Positions 16,853 to 25,600 of a stretch of DNA of 34,980 nucleotides are shown in pieces. Origin of the DNA: an uncultured Erysipelotrichales bacterium (GTDB lineage: Bacteria; Bacillota_I; Bacilli_A; Erysipelotrichales; Coprobacillaceae); NCBI GenBank assembly GCA_910579135.1, contig CAJTTM010000024.1, positions 1-34,980 of the forward strand. The letters run 5' to 3'. Below the pieces are notes generated by a model, which worked only from the letters and a program-made list of their open reading frames with translations, was not told where the DNA came from and did no database searches. Position numbers and translations under genes: made by a program. Position 1 is the stretch's first letter. Each line of letters starts with the position of its first letter.

Positions 16853-17500
16853 TTATACACGTGCTTTTTTAATTCGTGTTATATAACGATAAATACTTTG
16901 TTCAGATACATTTAATTCTTGTGCTGCTCTTGAAACAGCACCTTTTATTTCAAAAATTCCTAAATCATATAACTTGCAAATAATATCAAGTCTTTCATCA
17001 GGTGTGATTCTTTCAATTTCGATACCCTCTGCTTGAATAACTGAGGTAATTGTATCTAATGATGGTTCTTTATATTCTAAGTATGGTTCTTTTGGTGTTT
17101 CTACTATTTCAGTAGTATTAAATTGTAATAGATTAGAAATTAAAGATTGTGCTTCCAAATAAACATCACACTTCATATTAACAGATAATGCACATTCAAT
17201 TTCTTGATCATTATTTTTTAAGAAAAAGATAGACGATTTCATTATTTTTCCAGTATCAGTACTTAACATTCTATTCAGCAACATTTCATTTTCTTTAATC
17301 TCATCATTTTTTAGAGCATTATATACAAGTTTACGTGTAACATTCTCTGTTCCTTTTAAAGATCCTGAAATTTTATTTTCATAAGCTAATAATGGCAAAT
17401 CATTTTTTGTAACATCAAATAATAAAATTTCATTAGCTTCTGATAGGATATTTTTCAAGAAATAAATCAAACTTCCGTATTTACTTAATTTTTCATTCAT
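16853..17500 (-). CDS. YheO/DauR-type PAS-HTH transcriptional regulator
   Basis: The 215-residue protein has an N-terminal PAS-like sensor of the YheO type (about 5-115, with ISGSLKGTENVTRKLV) and a C-terminal DNA-binding region (LDIICKLYDLGIFEIKGA, then AAQELNVSEQSIYRYI at about 190-210), which matches the HTH_22 family. Relatives such as DauR are ligand-responsive repressors of metabolic genes. AAAGGAG lies 8 nt upstream of the ATG. It is the first gene of the operon and faces the lipoprotein gene across a 197-bp region with two copies of a 15-bp palindrome, the likely sites for this protein. It therefore probably autoregulates the operon and controls the lipoprotein as well. Confidence 0.82.
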   Translation of the reverse strand: MNEKLSKYGSLIYFLKNILSEANEILLFDVTKNDLPLLAYENKISGSLKGTENVTRKLVYNALKNDEIKENEMLLNRMLSTDTGKIMKSSIFFLKNNDQEIECALSVNMKCDVYLEAQSLISNLLQFNTTEIVETPKEPYLEYKEPSLDTITSVIQAEGIEIERITPDERLDIICKLYDLGIFEIKGAVSRAAQELNVSEQSIYRYITRIKKARV

Positions 17501-17515
17501 ATCATTCTCTCCTTT

Positions 17516-17530
17516 TTAACATAATGTTAA
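17516..17530. promoter_or_regulatory. palindromic operator, copy 1
   Basis: TTAACATAATGTTAA fits TTAACA-N3-TGTTAA. It lies in the 5' leader of the regulator gene, between its -10 and the ribosome site, where bound protein would block transcription. Confidence 0.6.
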
Positions 17531-17552
17531 TTTTTTATCAATTATTTACTAT

Positions 17553-17581
17553 ATTTTATTATTTTGTATTTATAAAGTCAA
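17553..17581 (-). promoter_or_regulatory. promoter of the YheO-led operon
   Basis: Minus-strand TTGACT (17581-17576), a 17-nt spacer and TAAAAT (17558-17553). This is the only strong promoter seen for the eight genes down to 7380. Confidence 0.7.
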
Positions 17582-17597
17582 TAAATTATCTTATTTT

Positions 17598-17612
17598 TTA
17601 ACAATGTGTTAA
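17598..17612. promoter_or_regulatory. palindromic operator, copy 2
   Basis: TTAACAATGTGTTAA has the same half-sites as copy 1, 82 bases away. It sits between the -35 boxes of the two divergent promoters and could affect both. Confidence 0.6.
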
Positions 17613-17622
17613 TAATTTTTTA

Positions 17623-17651
17623 TTGACACATATTTTGTTTCTATTTATAAT
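17623..17651 (+). promoter_or_regulatory. promoter of the lipoprotein gene
   Basis: TTGACA (17623-17628), a 17-nt spacer and TATAAT (17646-17651) are a perfect consensus sigma-A promoter, so the gene is probably strongly expressed unless repressed. Confidence 0.85.
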
Positions 17652-17697
17652 GAAAATGTAAAAAGAATCAAATTTAGGAAAAAGAGGGAGAACAGTT

Positions 17698-18099
17698 ATG
17701 AAAAGATTCAAAAAATTAGCTTTAGCTTTCGTATTAGTCATCGGTCTTATCGGTCTTGTTGGTTGTAGTTCATCTGAAACAAACAGCGATAAAGTAGATG
17801 CAAAAATTATTTTAGTATTAAGAGATGGTAAGGAAGTACCTTATGACATTAAAGTCACTAAAGATTCTAGTCTTAGAGATGCTTTATATGAAGCAAAACT
17901 TATTAGCGAAGAAACATATGGAGCATTCTTTATAGAAGATATTGATGGTCATGTTGCAAACGTTGAAAAAGATGGTTGCACTTGGTTAATATGTGATAAG
18001 GATGGAAAGCAATTAGAAAAAAATAGCTTTGATGAAGCAAAAATCTCTGGTGGAGAAACATATATCTTAAAATATTACAAAGTACCTGATATGGATTAA
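17698..18099 (+). CDS. small lipoprotein with DUF4430-like domain
   Basis: The 133-residue protein has a lipoprotein signal with the lipobox LVGC (Cys23). The mature part has the pattern of the DUF4430 beta-grasp domain: KIILVLRDGKEVPYDIKV, a SSLRDALYEAKLI helix, GAFFIEDIDGH, GCTWLICDKDGK and GETYILKYYKV. Such domains occur in cell-surface ligand-binding proteins. GAGGGAG lies before the ATG. It has its own consensus promoter and terminator, and is divergent from the exporter/foldase operon with a shared operator region. It could be the extracellular receptor or scavenger for what the exporter carries, or a folding client; both are inference. Confidence 0.8.
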   Translation: MKRFKKLALAFVLVIGLIGLVGCSSSETNSDKVDAKIILVLRDGKEVPYDIKVTKDSSLRDALYEAKLISEETYGAFFIEDIDGHVANVEKDGCTWLICDKDGKQLEKNSFDEAKISGGETYILKYYKVPDMD

Positions 18100-18115
18100 T
18101 CATTAAGTCAAAAGC

Positions 18116-18164
18116 AAAAGACAATACAATAAATAGAAAAACACTATTTAGTATTGTCTTTTTT
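18116..18164 (+). terminator. intrinsic terminator of the lipoprotein gene
   Basis: AAAAGACAATAC pairs with GTATTGTCTTTT and an inner AAATAG/CTATTT stem extends the hairpin. A T-run follows. No supported gene lies from here to the next stop codon at 18326. Confidence 0.9.
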
Positions 18165-18325
18165 CATCAAACAATTTATTTTATCCACTCAATACTTTGC
18201 CATGATCATTACATAATCCAAAACACTCTCTCATTTTCTATGTTGAATAAATATATAATATTATTTCCTATAAAACGCTAAAATTTTTTTTATCATGTGC
18301 TAGATAATTCAATCAATATTATTAA

Positions 18326-19108
18326 TTATACTTTTTCACCTTTATTAATATATTTCATAAAATATCTATACTTAATCAAGTTTAAGATTTCAATAACAAT
18401 TAAATTTTCAGTCTCTGAATCATCACTTCCATATAAAGGAATCATACAATCAAAAACATAAAAAGTTTGAAATATACTATTTTGAGTTAAAATCACTTTC
18501 TTAGCAGATGATTCATACATCTTTAGAAAAGATTGTTTATTCTGCATTAAATATCTACCAGTAATTGTTATAATAAACAACAAATCATCTTCATTATAAT
18601 CATTCATATTATACTTATAATTTAATTGTTCAATATAAAATGGTTTGCCAAAAATCTTCATATCTTCTACAAAATTTAGAGTTAATGCTAATGGAAATAT
18701 AGCACCATTTATATATGTTCTTTTAGCATCATAAATAAAATCAACAACTTTTTCAATATCACTCATAAAAATTTCTTTTCTTAAAAGTTTATTATGAGAA
18801 AGAATTTTAACTTGTTCGAATATCTCTTCTTCATTTATTTGACTATATCTAAATTTAATCTGTTCTAATCTCCCTACTCTAGTATCATTAAGTAAAGTTT
18901 TAAATTTTTTAAAACTTTCTATACCAAGTAAATTATAAAATTTCTTAATAGTAATTGTTGAAGTATGACAATTATGTGCTATATTTTCAATTGAAATTGA
19001 TTCCATTTCATCTAAATGATCTAAAATATAAACAGCAATATCATAATAAACATCCTTATTTAAAGAGTTATATACAAAAAGTAACAACATAGAAATAATT
19101 GTATTCAT
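18326..19108 (-). CDS. RpiR-family transcriptional regulator
   Basis: The 260-residue protein has an N-terminal RpiR-type HTH (SIENIAHNCHTSTITIKKFY, near 38-57) followed by a region in the place of the SIS sugar-phosphate domain (INGAIFPLALTLNFVEDM, DLLFIITITGRYL, KKVILTQNS). The SIS glycine/serine motif is weak, so ligand binding may differ. Family members respond to sugar phosphates. The ATG follows the stop of the interrupted upstream paralogue directly, and GGGAGGAG inside that gene is its ribosome site, so it depends on the upstream transcript. A target is not evident; the 6-phospho-beta-glucosidase at 29312 is a possible one. Confidence 0.75.
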   Translation of the reverse strand: MNTIISMLLLFVYNSLNKDVYYDIAVYILDHLDEMESISIENIAHNCHTSTITIKKFYNLLGIESFKKFKTLLNDTRVGRLEQIKFRYSQINEEEIFEQVKILSHNKLLRKEIFMSDIEKVVDFIYDAKRTYINGAIFPLALTLNFVEDMKIFGKPFYIEQLNYKYNMNDYNEDDLLFIITITGRYLMQNKQSFLKMYESSAKKVILTQNSIFQTFYVFDCMIPLYGSDDSETENLIVIEILNLIKYRYFMKYINKGEKV

Positions 19109-19876
19109 TTATTTCTCCTCCCTTTGTAAATCCATAGTTATTTTCATATCTAATTGCATTAATAAATCTTTATATAAGTTTTCATAATATGTATATGGTA
19201 AAGAGATAGAAATATCTATGTTTTCATTCATCTCTTGTCCTATATAGACTTTTCTTGCACTAGACATATTTAAATGATGTAAAGCTTCAGGTGTTATTGT
19301 TAATAACTCTTTATATGCCCTCCATGTCATGTATGGCTCTATAATAATGATTAAATCATCTTCATTCAGTTGGTGAAATAAATCTCTTTGATTTTCTATA
19401 TTCCAACACATATTATTGATGACTTCTTTTTTTTGCATATATAAATATGAAGATAAATAATAAAAACAAGAAATATATTTGCTTTGACCATAAAACAATA
19501 TTCTATGTCCTTATTTTAAGGCTCCTAAGAAATCATGATAAGATACCTTTATACTTTCTTCACATTGTTTAAAAAAACTCTCTCTAATTTTCTCATAAAA
19601 TTCTAAATCAAATTGATGAAATAATCCTAATATATTATTAAGTTCATCTTTTTCAACAGATAAGTTATCAATAAACACTGTAAATCCTTCATAACCAGCA
19701 GATTGACAAAATCTTATAATTGATGATCTAGACAAGCCTGTTTCTGCTGCAATTTTCTTTAAACTTAATTTTTCTAAAGATGATAAATGAGTTAATAAAT
19801 AATTTGACAAAATAAATTCAACAGATTTATTTTTACTAGAACTATTAATCATCTTTAATTTATCTATAAGATACAT
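19109..19876 (-). pseudogene. RpiR-family regulator interrupted by one in-frame stop
   Basis: The frame from the ATG at 19876 (AGAGGTG upstream) reads a RpiR HTH (SLKKIAAETGLSRSSIIRFC) and ends with FLGALK at a TAA (19513-19511). The same frame goes on without a shift as GHRILFYGQSKYISCFYY, the typical start of a SIS domain, up to 19109. Read through the stop it gives 255 codons, close to the 260 of its downstream paralogue. A single base change therefore split an otherwise intact gene. The HTH half (121 residues) may still be made and could bind DNA without its effector domain. Confidence 0.8.
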
Positions 19877-19897
19877 CTTAACACCTCTTTTATCATC

Positions 19898-19965
19898 ATT
19901 ATATATACTCAAAGAGAAAATGTACAATACGAACTTATCATTCTGCTATAACTACATGTAATAGC
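19898..19965 (-). promoter_or_regulatory. RpiR-pair promoter with upstream LysR-type box
   Basis: Minus-strand TTGTAC (19927-19922), an 18-nt spacer and TATAAT (19903-19898), with a dyad at 19965-19945 (GCTATTACAT...GTTATAGC). Over 50 bases it agrees with the flavodoxin promoter at 43 positions, including identical -35, -10, spacer length and dyad distance. Confidence 0.65.
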
Positions 19966-19974
19966 AATAGCTTA

Positions 19975-20002
19975 AAAGAGGATCAATTTCTTGAACCTCT
20001 TT
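19975..20002 (-). terminator. intrinsic terminator of the first surface-protein gene
   Basis: On the minus strand AAAGAGGTTCAA-GAAA-TTGATCCTCTTT forms a 12-bp stem with one mismatch and is followed by TTAAG, a short T-run. Confidence 0.7.
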
Positions 20003-20028
20003 GTTACCCTTTAAAAACTTTTTTATTT

Positions 20029-22114
20029 TTAATTATATTTTTTTCTTTTGATAAGAACTGATAATCCAATAATTGCTACAATTCCTGCAACCATGAATCC
20101 TAATGCATCTTGATTATCAGATGTTTGTACATGTTTAGATTTAGGTTGAGATTTATTATTAATCTTATCACCTAATACATTACTATCTAAAGATTCATCT
20201 TCTTTATCTACATTGATATCATTACTGTTGTTTGCATTATTGTTATTGTTATCATTATCACCAATAACTTTATCACCTAATACATCACCATTAAGTTCAT
20301 CATCTGGATTTGTTGGAGTTACTGGTGTTTCTGGTACAACAGGAGTCACTGGAGTTTCAGGTACAACTGGTGTATCTGGATTTACTGGAGTAACAGGAGT
20401 ATCTGGATCAACAGGATCTACTGGTGTTACAGGAGTTTGTTCATTGAGTTTAATTTTGAAAAAATTAATGTTATTAGCTATTCCACTTCTAGCAAAAGTT
20501 GCGATTTCATATGAATAATTTTCATTAATTAATTCTTTAGGTACTACAATATCTACTGAATCTTTACCTTCATTATCTACTCTAATAGTTTTAACTGTTT
20601 TATAACCATCTGTAATATGAATTGTTGAATAAATCAATGTACTTCCATCTACATGGAATACTAATTCTTCATCATCTGGATTAACAACCAATAATTTATC
20701 TTCTGTATTAACATCATTTAATATATCTACAGTTTCTCCATTTGCAACAACTGTTGCTTTAACTGGTACTCTTGCTGGTACAACTTCTGCTGTAATAACT
20801 TTAGTTGTTACATTTCCTACATTATCTGTAACTGTAATTGTAATTTGATATTCACCTAATGTTGATGTTCTTACATTAGCTGAAACTTGTATTTTAATTT
20901 CTGATGTTGGAGTATTATCATCTGTAACTACAATTTCTTTTCTAAAATCTCTAGTATCAAAATTACTTCCCTGTTCAACAGTGATTCTATCATCTTTAGC
21001 ACTTGGTACTTCAATAACTGGTGCTTGATCTGGTTCAGCAAATTTAATCTTGAAAGTACATCTATAATCACTAACCATAAATCCCGGTCTATTGAAAGGG
21101 GTAATTCTATATGTTGTTTCATTAATTTTATCCTTAGTTAATACTAAGTCTACTGAATCTTTACCATTGTTTTCTTGTCTTACAGTAAAACCTTTATTAT
21201 TAACAGATCCAGTAAGTTCTGATCTCACTAAGATACTTCCATCTACATGGAATACTAATTCTTCTACATTTGGATCAACAACTAATGGTTTATCTGTTGT
21301 ATTTAAATCTTTTAAAACATCAAAAGTCTTACCATCAACAGTTACTGTCATCTTAACAGGTACTCTAGCAGGTACAATTTCTGCAGTAATTATTTTTGTT
21401 GTGACATTTCCTGCATTGTCTTTAACTGTAATTGTAATTGGATATTCATTACCTACAGTTGTTGTACTTACATTACCAGTAACTTGGAAATTTGTGAAAT
21501 TTCTTAATTCTGTTTCTGGGGTATTATCATCTGTGACTACAATTTCATTCTTGAAATCTCTAATATCAAAATAACTTCCTTGTTCAATAGTGATTCTATC
21601 ATTTTTAGCATTTGGCACTTCAATAACTGGTGCTTGATCAACAGGAGTATCATCTACCTCAAATTTCATCTGCTTTTGAACAATAATATCATTCATCCAT
21701 GTACTTAGAGTAAATCGATATTTAGTTGTACCATCAAGATTTAAATCCTCAACAGGACATTCTATATCTAAATCAAGACCTTTATTATTCTCTTTATGAA
21801 GATTTAATTTAGTAGCTCCAGATCCCATTTGAAGTAGTGCAGTTCTTCCTATATCATTACCTTCTACATGAAAAGTTATTGTTTTAACATCTTTTTTGAT
21901 TTTAACTACTGTATCTGTACCAGTAAATTCAGAAATATCATAAGATTGATCACCAACAGTTAATGTTGCCTTTCCATCAAATGAAATTGCTCTTGTTAAG
22001 TTTTGATTTCCAGTATTTTCAGCAGCAAATACTGGTAATTGTGCATAATTAACTACAGATGTTGTCATCATTAATGCTAATAATGCTTTTGATAATTTTT
22101 GTTTTTTTACTCAT
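20029..22114 (-). CDS. repetitive surface protein; signal peptide out of frame at a run of seven A
   Basis: The main frame (680 residues from an internal Met at 22071) holds three copies of an unnamed module (about 28-142, 235-347, 433-542) alternating with two DUF5011/Ig-like modules (about 147-232 and 349-431, each DQAPVIEVP...GNVTTK). A Pro-rich spacer of TPV repeats (546-588), two VLGDK motifs (597, 632) and a tail VQTSDN, hydrophobic helix, KRKK follow. This is a wall-anchored protein. A good ribosome site precedes ATG at 22114, but the ATG is in another frame. Removing one A from the A7 run (22108-22102) joins it as MSKKQKLSKALLALMM to give a normal signal peptide. This may be phase variation, a mutation or a sequencing error. 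Function: adhesion is likely. Confidence 0.8.
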
Positions 22115-22163
22115 ATTTTTTCCTTTCCTTCCTTTTAATATTAAAGTGTATTTAATTACTAAA

Positions 22164-22205
22164 TAATAAGCATCCTTGCTTATTAAATTTTATCAATCCT
22201 CCTTT
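22164..22205 (-). promoter_or_regulatory. 5'-leader hairpin with an extra Shine-Dalgarno (STAB-SD-like)
   Basis: In minus-strand order AAAGGAGG (22205-22198) has no open frame behind it. It is followed by a perfect 9-bp hairpin, TAATAAGCA-AGGA-TGCTTATTA (22185-22164). The predicted transcript start is near 22205, so the Shine-Dalgarno would sit at the very 5' end, like the cry3A mRNA stabiliser. Confidence 0.4.
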
Positions 22206-22211
22206 ATTCTG

Positions 22212-22239
22212 TATTTAAGAAGATAAAAACTAATCTCAA
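22212..22239 (-). promoter_or_regulatory. putative promoter of the first surface-protein gene
   Basis: Minus-strand TTGAGA (22239-22234), a 16-nt spacer and TAAATA (22217-22212). The 22240-22588 stretch upstream is very AT-rich; apart from a six-codon frame (MKQNQI) behind AGGAAGAGG near 22330 I see nothing in it. Confidence 0.4.
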
Positions 22240-22588
22240 AATAATATTCAATCATTGGCCAAAACTTTAAAAGAGTTCCTCTTATCTGTCATTAAATTAA
22301 TACTTTATTTAAATTTGATTTTGTTTCATTTATTTCCTCTTCCTAAAACAAGAATAAAACGAAACACTCTCAATTACAACAAACAAAAATTCATTTAAGT
22401 TACACAAATAAAAAATAAACCAATTTTAACCTTTTATTTTATTTTTTGATACTTTTTTAGGATTTATCAAAAAAACACTTAATATTTAATGTTATTTTAA
22501 GAACAAAAATTATCATTAATCTTAAAAAATTTAAAATTCCAAAAAAATTCTAAATCAATTTATTAAATAAATAATATTTTATAAATAT

Positions 22589-22617
22589 CAAAAAAGACAC
22601 CCTAGATAGGATGTCTT
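22589..22617 (-). terminator. intrinsic terminator of the polysaccharide lyase gene
   Basis: On the minus strand AAGACATCCT-ATCT-AGGGTGTCTT forms a 10-bp stem with one G-U pair and a T6 run, 14 bases after the stop codon. Confidence 0.9.
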
Positions 22618-22630
22618 CTATACCATATGA

Positions 22631-25600
22631 TTATAAATTTTCTTTTTTAATTGCAATATATACTCCTGCTGCACATATTAATAAAATCATATATGGTACC
22701 AACATTGTTGAATCGTTTGTTTTAACTGATTTAGATTTTTTTTCTTCTTTATCTTTAATATTAATCTTATCACCTAATACTTCTTCTTTTGTATCTTCTG
22801 GTTCAACATCTGTTGAAATATCTTGATTGTTATCGGGGTGTTCTGGTTTTACTTCAGGTTGAGTTGGTTTTTCCTCAACTGGTTTAATAACCAATTCATC
22901 CTTAGCTTTCTTTAATTCATTATAAGCTTTATCAATCTTATCTTGATCAGAAGAAACCATAGCTTTTTGAGCTTGTTCTAATTTGGCTTTTAAATTAGAA
23001 ACACTATCTTTTGTATATAAATCTTTATTAATTGCTTTTACTTCATTAATTAAATTAACTAATGCTTGAGTATCAACTAATTTTAAATCTTTTAACGCAT
23101 TATTAACTAGTAACTCTGCTTTTTCTACATCAGCTATAGAAGCATTATCATCTTTAGATACATCTAATGCTGCTTTAACAGCTTCATCTAATGCTTTTAA
23201 AGTATCCTTAGTATATAGTTCTCTATTTACTTTTTGAGCATTTTTAATTGTACTATTTAAAGTAGACTTATCTGCTTTTAATACTAACTGAGTATATGCA
23301 TCTAATATCTTATTAATAGCATTTGTAACGTCTTCTTCAGTTGCATCATCATTTATTAATAATTCTTTAGCTCCATCAATATCACTAATTTTTGTAAACT
23401 CATCTATGCTCTTAGGAGTATATAAAGCTTTATCAATGGCTTCAGCGTTTTTAATAACAGTTTCTAATTCACTCTTATCAGCCTTTTCTACTAAAGCATT
23501 CAAGACTTCTTGTAATGCTTTTGTAGCATTTTCAACATCTTTATCAGTTGCATTATCATCTTCATATACAGGTGTAACAGTATTTTTAAGAACTTCTTTT
23601 AAAGTCTCAATACTATGAGGAGTATATTTATTTTCATCTATTTTTGCTTCTGCATCATCAATAGCTTTCTTTAATTCAGTTTTATCTGCTCTTTTTACTA
23701 ATTGATCATAAGCATTTTGCAAATCAATTTCAGCTTGCTTTACAGCTAATACTCCTGCTTTACTACTATCAAGTAAAGTTTTTGCATTCTTTAACGCATC
23801 ATCTAATAATACATAACTATTTGGTGTATAATCTTCTACTTTTTCATCTTTAAATTGGTTATATAACTCTTGAAGTTTATCTTTGTTGACAGGTACATTT
23901 CTACCATAAACTTCAAATTCATATAATGAATAACCGTATTGTCCAGAAGGTTGAATACCTTCCATTCTTACGTATCTACCTGTTTGACTACCATCATATT
24001 CAAACTCAATAATACCTGCCTTTCCATCAGTAACATGAGTTAAATCTGTCCAAGTTTCTCCATCGTCTGATACTTGTAACTTATAATCCTTTCCACAAGC
24101 ACCTTCCCAATTCAATACAATTTTATCAATTGAATAATAATCTTGCAAATCCACATAAATCCATTGATGATCACTATATTCAGAAGAATTTTCTTTTCTT
24201 CTTAAAGATACCCATCTAGATTGATCAATCTCATCTGTTTTTCCTACTATTCCATCAAAAGCAAACTTTGATCCATAATTCTTATAAACACTGCTTGCTT
24301 TAGACGGTTTATTTAATGCGATATTTTCAGGTTCTTGTAACTTTCCATAAACTTCAAATTCCCATAATGAGAAACCATACTTACTATTAGGTTCTACACC
24401 ATACATTCTTACATAACGTCCTGATTGACTTCCATCATATTCAAAATTAACAAGTCCACCTTTTCCATCAGTAACATGTGTAATATCCGTCCAATTTATT
24501 GCATCATCTGAAATTTGAATCTTATATTCTTTAGCACCAGCACCTTCAAAGTTTAATACGACCTTATCAAGTGTATAGAAATCTTCTAAATCCACATATA
24601 TCCATTCATTTTTTGTTTCACGATTTGATACCCATCTTGATTGTTTTCCATCAATCTTACCTGTACTTCCATCAAATGCTAATGATGAATCATAAACTTT
24701 ATTTCCATCTTTTGTATCAACAAATTCTGAACTAGCAACTGAAGATTTATTTAATGCAATATTTACTGGAGGTTCTTCTAGATATCTTCCATAAATCTCT
24801 AATTCATAAATACTTACACCATATTTAGGACTTTTTGATTTTAATGAATGCACTTTTACATAACGTGCTGTTATTGGTTCATCAAATACAATTTTATCTG
24901 TTAAACTTCCATTTGTTTTTAGTGATGATTTTACAGTTGTCCAATTTTCATTATCATCAGATATTAGAATTTCATAATTATCTGAACATGCCCCTTCCCA
25001 ATAAATAGCCATTTCTTCTATTTCTGAAGGAACAGTCAAGTCAACTGTAATCCATTCATCATTTGATTCACGAAGTGATGCCCATCTTGTACTTTTTTCT
25101 CCATCAACAGCTAAGGCTCCAATAAATGTTGGTGCTTGTGTTGATACAGAGCTTACTTCTACTGGTTTGCTCTTTGCAATATTTTCTAATGGTTCTTTAA
25201 CATAGTTACCATAAACCTTAATTTCATAAATATTAACACCATAGTGTTTATCTAAAACTCTCGATTTTAATGAATGCACTTTTACATAACGTGCTGAAAC
25301 TGCTTCATCAAATATAATTTGATCACTTAAACTTTCATCTGTTGATAATGATGCTTTCACTGTTGTCCAATTTTTATTATCATCAGAAATTTCAATTTGA
25401 TAATTATCTGAACATGCAGCTTCCCATTGAATTGACATAGCATCAATTAGTGCAGTCTTTTGTAAATCGATAGTAATCCAGTTATCATCTACACCTCTTA
25501 ATGAAGCCCATCTTGTTTCTAAATCACCATCAACAGCAAACGCTCCAACAAATGTAGGTGCATTTGTAGATACTGAACTTGTTTCTGTAGGTTTATTTAA

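Noticed and set aside
18182..18240. 17-codon minus-strand frame MRECFGLCNDHGKVLSG with two Cys, possibly a signal peptide-like product
   Set aside because: It has no ribosome site and an in-frame stop just before the ATG; such a short frame is expected by chance in this stretch.
20213..20518. Plus-strand open frame with GVTGVSG-like repeats
   Set aside because: It is the antisense of the TPV-rich spacer of the surface protein; the repeat comes from the codons of that spacer and there is no start context.
21092..21574. 160-codon plus-strand open frame
   Set aside because: It is antisense to the repetitive modules of the surface protein, has no ribosome site and no family pattern.
22118..22590. 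Possible c-di-GMP or other riboswitch before the surface-protein gene
   Set aside because: I looked for the conserved cores of GEMM and T-box leaders and did not find them; only the short hairpin and extra Shine-Dalgarno are visible.
22631..23900. Tandem repeats in the lyase tail as a DNA repeat array or CRISPR
   Set aside because: The repetition is at protein level (FIVAR modules) with diverged codons; no identical repeats with regular spacers exist.
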